Part shown: positions 8,395 through 17,019 of the stretch, piece after piece
Layout of the letters: the number at the start of each line of letters is the position of its first letter
How positions within the stretch are numbered: the stretch's first letter is position 1
Origin: Bacteroidales bacterium
GTDB lineage: Bacteria; Bacteroidota; Bacteroidia; Bacteroidales; UBA3824
DNA: 44,199 bases
Reading direction: 5' to 3'
Assembly: GCA_016286055.1 (NCBI GenBank)
Contig: JAEERW010000021.1
Location: forward strand, 1-44,199
The notes under the pieces: generated by a model
Database searches by the model: none
The model's input: only the letters and a program-made list of their open reading frames with translations
Told to the model about the DNA's origin: nothing
Translations under genes and position numbers: made by a program

Positions 8395-9357
8395 ATGAAA
8401 AAATCATTAATTATTGCCGCATTGTTTTTTACTGCGTGCGGCGGCGGAACGGTGAAAAACTACGTTTCCGACGATGGCAAACTCCACGGCGAATTGTCGC
8501 TTTCAGGTGCGTTTGCTCTCTATCCGTTGGCTGTGGAATGGGCCGACGAATTTCAGAAAAACAATCCCGATGTCCGCGTGGATGTTTCGGCAGGCGGTGC
8601 GGGTAAAGGTATGACCGACGTTTTGGCGGGTATGGTCGATTTTGGAATGGTTTCGCGCGAGGTCTATCCTCCCGAAATTGAAAAAGGCGCGGTGGGTTTC
8701 CCGTCGGCAAAGGATGCCGTTGTGCCTACCATCAACGCTAAAAATCCCGCTCTACAAGCCATTCTCGCTAAGGGACTTACCAAAGAAGTTGCCAAGAAAA
8801 TTTGGGTTGACGGCAGCGTAAAAACTTGGGGCGAAGTGCTTGGCACCGACGATGCAACACCAATCCACATCTACACACGTAGCGATGCTTGCGGTGCTGC
8901 CGAAACTTTTGCTAAATGGTTTGACTCTAAGCAAGAGGAACTTACGGGAACGGCTGTTTTTGGCGACCCAGGACTTGCCGAAGCCATTCAAAAGGACATT
9001 TACGGTATTGGTTTCAACAACATTGGTTACGCCTACAACAATGATACTCACAAACTTAACGATGGTTTGGAGATTTTCCCTGTTGACGCCAACGAAGACG
9101 GCACAATCACCGACGATGAAAAATTCTACGACGTGAAAGAGTCAGTTACAAAGGCAATTGCAGAGGGCAAATATCCTTCGCCGCCCGCCCGCGACCTCTA
9201 CCTCGTTACCAAAGGCGTGCCCACCGACCCTGTTGTAAAGGCGTTTTTGCAGTACGTCCTCACCGACGGTCAAAAGAAAAACGATCCCGTTGGCTACATT
9301 AAAATTTCACAAGACAAACTCGACAAGGCTTTGAAAACATTGGCTGAGGGAAAATAA
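8395..9357 (+). CDS. pstS: PstS-like periplasmic oxyanion-binding lipoprotein
   Basis: The 320-aa protein has a short lipoprotein signal (LFFTAC, C15) and the PstS-type binding fold. The expected ligand loops are recognisable: SGAFALYPLAVEW (near residue 32), SAGGAGKGMTDVL (near 66) and YTRSDACGAAETF (near 160). In classical PstS the last loop is RSDGSGT, so the ligand-contacting Ser-Gly-Thr is replaced. This subtype is common in Bacteroidetes and archaea and is annotated as phosphate-binding. Here it follows cysH after 89 bases and is joined directly to pstC. Because of the altered loop and the sulfur context, sulfate or another oxyanion is a real alternative ligand; that is inference. Confidence 0.85.
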   Translation: MKKSLIIAALFFTACGGGTVKNYVSDDGKLHGELSLSGAFALYPLAVEWADEFQKNNPDVRVDVSAGGAGKGMTDVLAGMVDFGMVSREVYPPEIEKGAVGFPSAKDAVVPTINAKNPALQAILAKGLTKEVAKKIWVDGSVKTWGEVLGTDDATPIHIYTRSDACGAAETFAKWFDSKQEELTGTAVFGDPGLAEAIQKDIYGIGFNNIGYAYNNDTHKLNDGLEIFPVDANEDGTITDDEKFYDVKESVTKAIAEGKYPSPPARDLYLVTKGVPTDPVVKAFLQYVLTDGQKKNDPVGYIKISQDKLDKALKTLAEGK

Positions 9358-10245
9358 ATGAACAAATTCAGAATCATAAAAGACAAGACGGCAAACGGGG
9401 TTATGATGGCAGTCACCATAATCTCGATTGCCTTTGTGTTTGTAATGGCTATCGGTCTGTATTTCAAGTCGGTACCGATATTAGAAGAACATTCGTTGTG
9501 GGGTCTCATAACTGATTCGTCGTGGCAGCCGTTCAAAAATCATTTTGGATTTCTGCCATTCATTATGGGTACAATTTGGGTTACATTATTGGCGATTTTG
9601 ATAGCCTTGCCGCTGTCGTTGATGACGGCAATTTTTCTGACCGAATACGCCAAAAAACGTGTCAAAAAGTTCGTTTTTCCTGCCTTAGACATCTTGGCGT
9701 CGCTGCCGAGCGTGATTTTTGGCGTTTGGGGTACGATTGTGATTGTGCCACTAATTTCCGACAATATCGCGCCTATTTTGTCGGGCGAATTTTCAACGGG
9801 CTACACAGTTTTGGCGGCGGGCATTGTGCTGAGCCTGATGCTTGTGCCGATATTGGTGAGCCTATTTGTGGAATTATTTTCAACCGTACCCGACGACCTC
9901 CGCGCCGCCGCTTATTCACTTGGTGCAACACGTTGGCAGACAGCCAAAAACGTTGTAATAAAAAAATCATTATCGGGCATTTTCGCCTCGGTGGTGCTTG
10001 CAATTTCAAAGGCATTGGGCGAAACAATTGCCGTTTTGATGGTCTGTGGTTGCCTGCCCGAAGTGCCTAAAACTCTGTTAGATGCGTGCTATCCATTGCC
10101 CGCACTCATCGCCAACAATTACGGCGAAATGCTCTCCCTGCCGCTCTACGAATCGGCGTTGATGTTTGCTGCATTGTTGCTGTTGGTGGTAGTGATAATA
10201 TTTAATTTGGCTTCGAGACTGATATTGAGGAAGATAAGCGATTGA
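9358..10245 (+). CDS. pstC: PstC-like ABC transporter permease
   Basis: The 295-aa membrane protein starts directly after the pstS stop with no spacer. It has about six hydrophobic segments and the permease signature that contacts the ATPase (AAAYSLGATRWQTAKNVVIK, then SGIFASVVLAISKALGETIA, near residues 185-225). ILASLPSVIFGVWG is the conserved PstC/PstA segment. It forms the inner-membrane channel with the PstA-like protein encoded 4 kb downstream. The separation is caused by the inserted cassette at 10329-14194. Confidence 0.9.
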   Translation: MNKFRIIKDKTANGVMMAVTIISIAFVFVMAIGLYFKSVPILEEHSLWGLITDSSWQPFKNHFGFLPFIMGTIWVTLLAILIALPLSLMTAIFLTEYAKKRVKKFVFPALDILASLPSVIFGVWGTIVIVPLISDNIAPILSGEFSTGYTVLAAGIVLSLMLVPILVSLFVELFSTVPDDLRAAAYSLGATRWQTAKNVVIKKSLSGIFASVVLAISKALGETIAVLMVCGCLPEVPKTLLDACYPLPALIANNYGEMLSLPLYESALMFAALLLLVVVIIFNLASRLILRKISD

Positions 10246-10287
10246 GATTTTTTTGTAGCAATTATAAAACAAATCAAAAAGTTTTGC

Positions 10288-10295
10288 TACATTTG
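10288..10295 (+). promoter_or_regulatory. -7 box (TACATTTG) before the broken YhcG gene
   Basis: It matches TAnnTTTG, 33 bases before the ATG at 10329. It overlaps a small inverted repeat (TGTAGCAA at 10253-10260 and TTGCTACA at 10284-10291) that could act as a terminator stem for pstC. Confidence 0.45.
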
Positions 10296-10328
10296 CGGTT
10301 GATAAAACATTGACCGCAATAATCAATT

Positions 10329-10715
10329 ATGACCAAACCTGAATTTATATACCGGGACGGGATGTCGGCAGACGACAACTACATACAATGGCTTCCGGAA
10401 CTCAAAAAGCGTTACCGTCAGAGCCAAGTCAAGGCGGCTGTGCGCATCAACAGCGCATTGCTTGAATTTTATTGGGCGTTGGGCCGCGACATTGTGGCAA
10501 TGCACGCCGACAGCAAATATGGCAGCGGATTTTTCAACCAACTCAGTTTGGATTTGAAAAAAGAGTTTCCAAAAGAAACAGGCTTTTCTGTTACCAACAT
10601 TAAATATATGAAACGTTGGTATCTATTTTATTATGAGTAAGTTATAATTCGTCAGCAACTTGCTGACGAATTTGGTCAGCAACTTGCTGACGAGATGATG
10701 AAGAAAAAATATTAG
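10329..10715 (+). pseudogene. N-terminal part of a broken YhcG (DUF1016) gene
   Basis: The first 103 codons encode the DUF1016 helical domain (LPELKKRYRQSQVKAAVRIN, then GFSVTNIKYMKRWYLFYYE). A TAA at 10638-10640 interrupts the frame where relatives have glutamine. After it the same frame continues with VIIRQQLADEFGQQLADEMM to a second stop at 10713-10715. The nuclease half is gone, replaced by an unrelated small ORF; a C-terminal scrap survives at 11077-11214. The linker again carries in-frame palindromes, as in the intact paralogue at 2464-3579. The gene sits in the cassette that splits the pst-like operon. Confidence 0.8.
10650..10692. repeat. Two copies of an in-frame palindrome in the broken YhcG linker
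   Basis: CGTCAGCAACTTGCTGACG (10650-10668) is a perfect 9-base-arm palindrome. A near-identical copy lies at 10674-10692. In the gene frame both encode QQLAD. Confidence 0.85.
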
Positions 10716-10732
10716 TTTAGGAGAATTTAACT

Positions 10733-11044
10733 ATGAATCACAAATTTTCAAACAAATTAAATCAATCAGAAGCATTAAAATACTGTAAGTATTACAAAGG
10801 AGAAAAGGAATGTCCTTCGGAATTAAATGAAACCGAAAGACAAATATGGGTTGCCGAGAAAATGATATGTTGTCACTCTGATATGATTGGTAGCGATAAT
10901 CCTGAACGTGATTTGGTGTCTTATGTTGCGTCGTATGTAGGGAAGTGGGATCCGTGGGAGTATCGCGATGTAATAAATTATTACCTCAAACGATTCGAAG
11001 ACCCGACCTTGGTTGCATCTATAAGTCGAGTCTATGAATTATAA
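10733..11044 (+). CDS. Hypothetical protein (103 aa) inserted in the YhcG gene
   Basis: I do not recognise this protein. It starts with an ATG eight bases after a GGAG-like sequence and is soluble, charged and AT-rich compared with the pst genes. It has four cysteines: C17 (YCKYY), C27 (KECPSE) and an adjacent pair (MICCHSD, near residue 47). The sequence ends in a helical stretch (YLKRFEDPTLVASISRVYEL). It lies exactly between the two surviving ends of the YhcG gene, so it probably arrived with, or is the scar of, the event that deleted the nuclease domain. It could be a small antitoxin-like or orphan protein; nothing in the sequence decides this. Confidence 0.55.
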   Translation: MNHKFSNKLNQSEALKYCKYYKGEKECPSELNETERQIWVAEKMICCHSDMIGSDNPERDLVSYVASYVGKWDPWEYRDVINYYLKRFEDPTLVASISRVYEL

Positions 11045-11076
11045 ATGCATTTCAACATTTCAATAGTACTAATAAA

Positions 11077-11214
11077 TGCAAATCGTCAGACAAGACCATT
11101 GTGGAATGGTCGTTCCGTGGCGTTGACCGTCACCACAGCGTGGCAACCTATCAACTCAAAGAGGTTGTGAAATGCACCGTAAAAGAATTTGAGATGAAGA
11201 AAAAAATAATATGA
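11077..11214 (+). pseudogene. C-terminal remnant of the broken YhcG gene
   Basis: The frame from the TGC at 11077 to the TGA at 11212-11214 reads CKSSDKTIVEWSFRGVD, then VATYQLKEVV. This resembles the last strands of YhcG proteins, where a LCK...D(K) segment is followed by GVATYQL. The intact paralogue has ILCKDANKSF and MGVATYKT at the same place. No start codon belongs to it. Confidence 0.65.
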
Positions 11215-11264
11215 GGTTCAAACTCAGGTCGAAGATGAAATTTCAAAAATAATAAATGAATAGT

Positions 11265-11295
11265 TTTGTTATTACAATAATATTCATTACTTTTG
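11265..11295 (+). promoter_or_regulatory. Promoter of the GmrSD-like / Fic unit
   Basis: TTTG at 11265-11268, 19 bases, then TACTTTTG at 11288-11295, close to the Bacteroidetes consensus. It lies inside the upstream extension of the open frame, so translation must start downstream, at the ATG at 11328. Confidence 0.65.
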
Positions 11296-11327
11296 CTGTA
11301 TCGTTTAACAACAGAACAATTAGCACT

Positions 11328-13181
11328 ATGCAACAGACTATTAATCCGGACAAGCAAACGGTTGATAGTTGCTTGGCAAATAAGTCATACTACATAGATT
11401 TCTACCAAAGAGAATATGTTTGGTCGAAAGACACAGTGGAGATTCTTTTGCGTGATATTTTTTACGCATTCGAATTGTCGTATGAAGAATACAAGGATGC
11501 GGAACTATCCCAAGAAGTTCTTGAAAAATACAATTGGTATTATCTTAATATATTTATTACCAACAATATAAACGGTAAAGTATTTATAGTTGACGGTCAA
11601 CAGCGATTGTCCACTCTAACCTTGATTGCCACAAAACTATATCACATCACAGATAATCAACTATTAAAAAATACATTAAAAGATTGCATATACGGACAGG
11701 ATAAATGGAAGGGCAATATTTTTAGGTTAGACCACGAGAAACGCCGTGTTATAATGGATAAAATATTAAACGGTGATACAGAAAAGCCTGATGAATTTAA
11801 GAACAAAACCGAAGAAACATTGTGGTTTAGGTATTTCGATATATCTAAATTTATTGACGAAAAAGCAATGGATTCCAAAAAATTGAATACATTTATCAAC
11901 TATTTTTTGGAACGACTTGTAATGGTTGAACTTACTATCACAAAAGATGACACTCCGATGATTTTCGAGGTAATTAACGACCGAGGAGAAGCCTTAAAAC
12001 CATTTGAAATTTTAAAAGGAAAACTTGTAGGTGCGTTGGATAAAAACGATACAGAACAGTTTTCCGACTTATGGGATAATGCGTTATCTCGTTTGTTCAA
12101 TATGGAAGATGACTTTTTTGTTGACTATCTACGTTCTCGATTTATTTTCAAACGTAATTCCAAAGTTGAGAGTGCGATTAATAATGCATACCACAGGTTT
12201 ATATTTGAAAACAACGAAATCGGTCAAAAACTTGCTTTCCGTAAATCTGATAAACAACAAAGTACTAATATAAAAGAGTTTATTGGAAAATCATTAAAGT
12301 ATTACAGTAAGTTGTACGCAAAAATACGCAACAATGAAATTAGGGATGAGTTTTTATCCTATTTGAGCAACATCCACGACATCAAAGGTCATTTTTCAAT
12401 AATGTTATCTGCCTGTGCTATCGATGACAAAAAAGAAGATGAAAAAATCCGTGTAATTGCTCGTGAATATGATAGATTGTACACTCTTTTGAGACTGAAC
12501 GGCGTATATGATAGTAATGCTTTTCAAGAAATTTCGCTAAATCTCAATAGCGAAATTAGAGAGAAAACGGTAGAAGAATATCGAGATGTTTTTGATGATG
12601 CTCTTAGAAAAGCAATTAGTGAGCGTAGAAATAAGACTAACATTACCTCTTTGTTGGATTATTCCACATTCAAGTCTATGGGCTATCATAATATCGAAAA
12701 AAGAGCATTACGATATTTCTTGGCTCGGGTTGAAAAATATCTTTGTAACGGATTAAAACAGAATATGAAAGATTCTGTGGAATATATTTCGACAAAAACA
12801 GGATACAAAACAGGATATCATATCGAACATATTCTAAGCCATAACGCAACAAATAGAGGCTATTTTACTTCTGATGAAGAATTTGAGTCAAGCCGCAATC
12901 AGTTAGGCGGCTTATTACTTTTGAAAGATGCTGACAACATTAAAGCCGGCAATGAAGAATATGCAGACAAGTTGAAAACATATAGCGCAGGTCTTGTTTG
13001 GGGGCATACTCTTTGTGATGATTTTCACCACATTAATACAAATCTGAGTACATTCAATAACGAATTATTTGCGAAATGCAATAAAAGAATTGAACCTATT
13101 TCCACATTTGACAAAGAAGCACTCGAACAACGCAATCAATTACTGTATGATATTGTAAAACTAATTTGGGAAATAGAGTAA
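11328..13181 (+). CDS. GmrSD-like DUF262/DUF1524 protein, probable restriction nuclease
   Basis: The 617-aa protein has an N-terminal DUF262 domain (FYQREYVWSKDTVEILLRDI, then VFIVDGQQRLSTLTLIATKL). The DGQQR motif is the family's nucleotide-binding/hydrolysis site. A C-terminal DUF1524 HNH-type domain follows, with GYHIEHILSHNATNRG near residue 510. This is the one-chain form of GmrS-GmrD, type IV enzymes that restrict modified DNA in phages. The ATG at 11328 is chosen because the promoter lies within the longer open frame. The gene is distinctly AT-rich next to the pst genes, a sign of transfer. A Fic gene follows after 26 bases. Together with the broken YhcG it forms a defence-like cassette inside the pst operon. 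Confidence 0.88.
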   Translation: MQQTINPDKQTVDSCLANKSYYIDFYQREYVWSKDTVEILLRDIFYAFELSYEEYKDAELSQEVLEKYNWYYLNIFITNNINGKVFIVDGQQRLSTLTLIATKLYHITDNQLLKNTLKDCIYGQDKWKGNIFRLDHEKRRVIMDKILNGDTEKPDEFKNKTEETLWFRYFDISKFIDEKAMDSKKLNTFINYFLERLVMVELTITKDDTPMIFEVINDRGEALKPFEILKGKLVGALDKNDTEQFSDLWDNALSRLFNMEDDFFVDYLRSRFIFKRNSKVESAINNAYHRFIFENNEIGQKLAFRKSDKQQSTNIKEFIGKSLKYYSKLYAKIRNNEIRDEFLSYLSNIHDIKGHFSIMLSACAIDDKKEDEKIRVIAREYDRLYTLLRLNGVYDSNAFQEISLNLNSEIREKTVEEYRDVFDDALRKAISERRNKTNITSLLDYSTFKSMGYHNIEKRALRYFLARVEKYLCNGLKQNMKDSVEYISTKTGYKTGYHIEHILSHNATNRGYFTSDEEFESSRNQLGGLLLLKDADNIKAGNEEYADKLKTYSAGLVWGHTLCDDFHHINTNLSTFNNELFAKCNKRIEPISTFDKEALEQRNQLLYDIVKLIWEIE

Positions 13182-13207
13182 ACTTTGCACTTAAAATACT
13201 ACCCATT

Positions 13208-14194
13208 ATGCCGTACACACCGCCATATACAATTACCTCAAAAGCCGTAAAACTGATTGCGGAAATATCGGAAAAGATTGGTGCAATAACTGCCCTTTCT
13301 GATAATCCGCTAAGCCTGCAACTTCGCAGAGAAAACCGTATAAAAACGATTCATTCATCGCTTGCTATTGAAAGCAATACGCTTACTATTCAACAGATTA
13401 CGGACATTATTGACGGCAAAAGAGTGTTAGGCGCGCCCGACGAAATTCAAGAGGTGAAAAACGCAGTGGAGGCTTACAAACTTTTACTTCAACTAAATCC
13501 GTACAACGAAAAAGACCTTTTACGCGCCCACCGTTTGATGACCGCTGACCTTGTAAAACTTAACGGCAAATACCGAAACGGCGGCGTGGGCATTTTCGAC
13601 GGCACAAAAGTCATTCACGTAGCACCGCCCGCTATGCGTGTGCCTGAATTGATGGCTGATTTGTTTTCGTGGCTCAAAAATTCCGACGAGCTTCCACTTA
13701 TCAAAAGTTGCGTTTTTCATTACGAATTTGAATTTATTCACCCGTTTGAAGATGGCAACGGACGTATGGGGCGACTTTGGCAAACAGTTATCCTTAAACA
13801 TTGGAAACCTGTTTTTGCGTGGATTCCTGTGGAAACGCTCGTAAAGCAACATCAAAAAGAGTATTACGATGCCCTGAATTTTACACAGACTAATGCCAAC
13901 AGTACTCAGTTTATTGAGTTTATGCTCAACCTTTTAAACTCTGAAATTGACACCATCATCAACCGTCAAAAGGTTACCACAAAGGTTACTATAAAGGTTA
14001 CCATAAATCAACAAAAAATTATAGATGCAATCAAAGATAATCCCTACATCAAACAAGCGGAACTTGCTGAAATTATTGGTATTACACCCAAAAGCATCAA
14101 GTCAAATATGAAAAAACTGCAAGAAGAAGGCATTATCCGCCGCATTGGCGCTAACAAAAACGGCTATTGGGAGATTGCTCAAATAACACAATAA
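13208..14194 (+). CDS. Fic family protein with C-terminal winged helix
   Basis: The 328-aa protein has the complete Fic catalytic motif (HPFEDGNGRMGR, near residue 178) that transfers AMP from ATP to target hydroxyls. An N-terminal inhibitory motif (SSLAIESN, near residue 52) is of the (S/T)xxxE(G/N) class, so activity is probably auto-inhibited. After residue 255 come three KVT(I/T) units and a winged helix domain (KQAELAEIIGITPKSIKSNM). The ATG at 13208 is used rather than an upstream frame that overlaps the GmrSD-like gene. Fic proteins with a winged helix are common in Bacteroidetes; the target is unknown. It is probably co-transcribed with the preceding gene. Confidence 0.92.
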   Translation: MPYTPPYTITSKAVKLIAEISEKIGAITALSDNPLSLQLRRENRIKTIHSSLAIESNTLTIQQITDIIDGKRVLGAPDEIQEVKNAVEAYKLLLQLNPYNEKDLLRAHRLMTADLVKLNGKYRNGGVGIFDGTKVIHVAPPAMRVPELMADLFSWLKNSDELPLIKSCVFHYEFEFIHPFEDGNGRMGRLWQTVILKHWKPVFAWIPVETLVKQHQKEYYDALNFTQTNANSTQFIEFMLNLLNSEIDTIINRQKVTTKVTIKVTINQQKIIDAIKDNPYIKQAELAEIIGITPKSIKSNMKKLQEEGIIRRIGANKNGYWEIAQITQ

Positions 14195-14207
14195 AAACTG
14201 CAAAACT

Positions 14208-14274
14208 CCATTTTTTTTACTGCATTATTACACCTACTTATCTACCTTTCCTCCGTCGTCACTTTTTAAATTTG
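14208..14274 (+). promoter_or_regulatory. Promoter region of pstA, shared layout with cysH
   Basis: The CTCCATTTTTTTTA block has its CCA at 14208 and lies exactly 63 bases before the TTTG at 14271-14274 (TAAATTTG box), followed by CAGCGTAAAAAA. Sequence and spacing match the region before cysH, while the DNA between the blocks differs. Confidence 0.65.
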
Positions 14275-14293
14275 CAGCGTAAAAAAGTGACTT

Positions 14294-15142
14294 ATGAAAC
14301 CAAGCATTATTTTTGAAAAAATCGCCAAGGGCTTTATGGTGGCAGCCGTCGCAGTGGTTTTTGTGATGGTGGCGAGCATTATATATACAATTTTCAAACG
14401 CGGATTCGGCTGCATAACGTGGGAGATGGTGTCGTCGCTGCCAAAAGGCGGATTCTATATCGGCGGCGAGGGCGGATTCCTGAACGCAACTGTCGGGTCG
14501 CTGTATATCGTAATTTCTTCAACGGTTATCGGATTGATAATCAGCATCCCAATCGTGTTTTACCTCAATGTTTTCAAATCGCAAAAATCGCGGCTTGCAT
14601 ATTGGACGAGGCTCGCTTTCGACGTGTTATATGGCATACCGTCAATAGTTTACGGCGCATTTGCATTTTCATTAATGATATATTTGGGAATCAGGACATC
14701 GCTTTTGGGCGGCATTATTGTAATTACATTGTTGATAATACCGATTTTGATGCGCTCGATGGACGAGGTGGCTAAGAATTTTCCACGCGATTTGCTTGAA
14801 GCATCCTATTCGCTCGGAGCAACTCGTCTCGAAACTATTGGCGTGGTTCTCAGACAGATAGCACCCGGAATTGCAACGGCAACATTGCTTTCGGTAGGTC
14901 GTGCGATTGGCGACGCGGCGGGCGTGATGTTCACGGCAGGTTTTTCTGATTCGATACCCACAACGCTTTCGCAACCGGCTGCAACATTGCCGCTTAGCAT
15001 ATTTTTCCAACTGAGCGCACCACAAGCCGAGGTTCAAAACAGAGCCTACGCCGCCGCGCTTGTACTTACAATCATTGTGTTGATAATCAGTCTTTTGGGA
15101 CGCTTTATCACAAACCGTTTTTCAAAACATAAACTCAATTAA
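14294..15142 (+). CDS. pstA: PstA-like ABC transporter permease
   Basis: The 282-aa inner-membrane protein has six hydrophobic segments and the coupling loop typical of PstA (LLEASYSLGATRLETIGVVL, near residue 165, then SVGRAIGDAAGVMFTAGF). GIPSIVYGAFAF is the conserved loop shared with PstC. It forms the channel with the PstC-like protein encoded 4 kb upstream and is followed by its ATPase after two bases. It has its own promoter with the same layout as that of cysH, suggesting control by sulfur supply. The split from pstSC is due to the inserted cassette. Confidence 0.9.
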   Translation: MKPSIIFEKIAKGFMVAAVAVVFVMVASIIYTIFKRGFGCITWEMVSSLPKGGFYIGGEGGFLNATVGSLYIVISSTVIGLIISIPIVFYLNVFKSQKSRLAYWTRLAFDVLYGIPSIVYGAFAFSLMIYLGIRTSLLGGIIVITLLIIPILMRSMDEVAKNFPRDLLEASYSLGATRLETIGVVLRQIAPGIATATLLSVGRAIGDAAGVMFTAGFSDSIPTTLSQPAATLPLSIFFQLSAPQAEVQNRAYAAALVLTIIVLIISLLGRFITNRFSKHKLN

Positions 15143-15144
15143 AA

Positions 15145-15993
15145 ATGTGGTTCAAAAATCTATTTTTGCGCAAATTTTTGGCGAGCGACAGTAACGAGGC
15201 TTTCGTTCCCGACGCCAAATTTCAACACCCCGAAACTGCGTCGGAAATAAAGGTTGAAAACTTCAATCTTTGGATTGATAAAGCGCACATACTCAAAGAT
15301 ATAAACGTAACAATTCCACCCAACAAAATCACCTGTATAATTGGTCCGTCGGGCTGTGGAAAATCGACTCTTTTGAAATCTTTCAACCGCTTGAACGATT
15401 CAATCGAGGGCATCAAAACCTCCGGCTCGATACGTCTTGGCAATGAGGACATTGTAAATTGTTCAGCATCCGACCTTGTGGAACTACGCCGCAAAATTGG
15501 TCTTGTGCCTCAACGTCCTACGCCGCTGCCGATGTCTATTTTGGCAAATGTGGCTTACGGATGCACAATTCACGGTATCAACAAGATACGACAATTACGC
15601 AAAATCGTTCGTCATTACCTCAGAGTGGTTGGTCTTTGGGACGAGGTGAAAGACCGTCTACGTGCCCCTGCCGTGCGTCTTTCGATTGGTCAGCAACAGC
15701 GACTTTGCCTTGCCCGCAGCCTTGCCGTTGAGCCTGAATTTATCCTTGCCGACGAAGCCACATCTGCCCTCGACCCCGTTTCGAGCCGCACCGTGGAGGA
15801 TTTGTTCGTGAAACTCAAAGAGCAATATTCTATCATTATGGTAACACATACTCTGCGTCAGGCAATGAGAATAGCCGATTACGTTGTTTTTATCTATTTG
15901 GGCGAAGTAATTGAATGTGGCGACGCAAAAGAGGTTTTCAAAAATCCTAAGCACGAACTCACCAAGAAATATTTGCAGGGTGCATTTAGTTGA
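15145..15993 (+). CDS. pstB: PstB-like ABC transporter ATPase
   Basis: The 282-aa ATPase carries Walker A (GPSGCGKSTLLKSFNRLND, near residue 68, diagnostic of the PstB branch), the Q-loop (GLVPQRPTPLPMSI), the ABC signature and Walker B (FILADEATSALDP), and the switch histidine (VTHTLRQAMR). Two positions are unusual: the signature reads LSIGQQQRL instead of LSGGQ, and Walker B reads DEAT instead of DEPT. An extra N-terminal stretch of about 35 residues precedes the nucleotide-binding domain. It powers the PstC/PstA-like channel. The divergences suggest a specialised paralogue rather than the standard phosphate importer. Confidence 0.9.
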   Translation: MWFKNLFLRKFLASDSNEAFVPDAKFQHPETASEIKVENFNLWIDKAHILKDINVTIPPNKITCIIGPSGCGKSTLLKSFNRLNDSIEGIKTSGSIRLGNEDIVNCSASDLVELRRKIGLVPQRPTPLPMSILANVAYGCTIHGINKIRQLRKIVRHYLRVVGLWDEVKDRLRAPAVRLSIGQQQRLCLARSLAVEPEFILADEATSALDPVSSRTVEDLFVKLKEQYSIIMVTHTLRQAMRIADYVVFIYLGEVIECGDAKEVFKNPKHELTKKYLQGAFS

Positions 15994-16090
15994 TTTTTTT
16001 CTACAATCTTTCATAGAAAGTAATAAGAGTGGTAAAATAATTCTCAATAATTAGTCAATATTAGATAAAATTACCAAAAACTCATTTTCT

Positions 16091-16122
16091 CTTGGCGTAA
16101 TATTCTACCGTATGTAATTTTG
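16091..16122 (+). promoter_or_regulatory. Regulon promoter P1 (nifH-like unit)
   Basis: TTTTCTCTTGG with CTTGG at 16091-16095, 23 bases, then the TTTG of TAATTTTG (16115-16122). It is one of six such promoters in the window. Transcription should start near 16129, giving a leader of about 38 bases. Confidence 0.75.
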
Positions 16123-16133
16123 CGCCGTAATAA

Positions 16134-17015
<882 letters not shown>

Positions 17016-17019
17016 GAAA

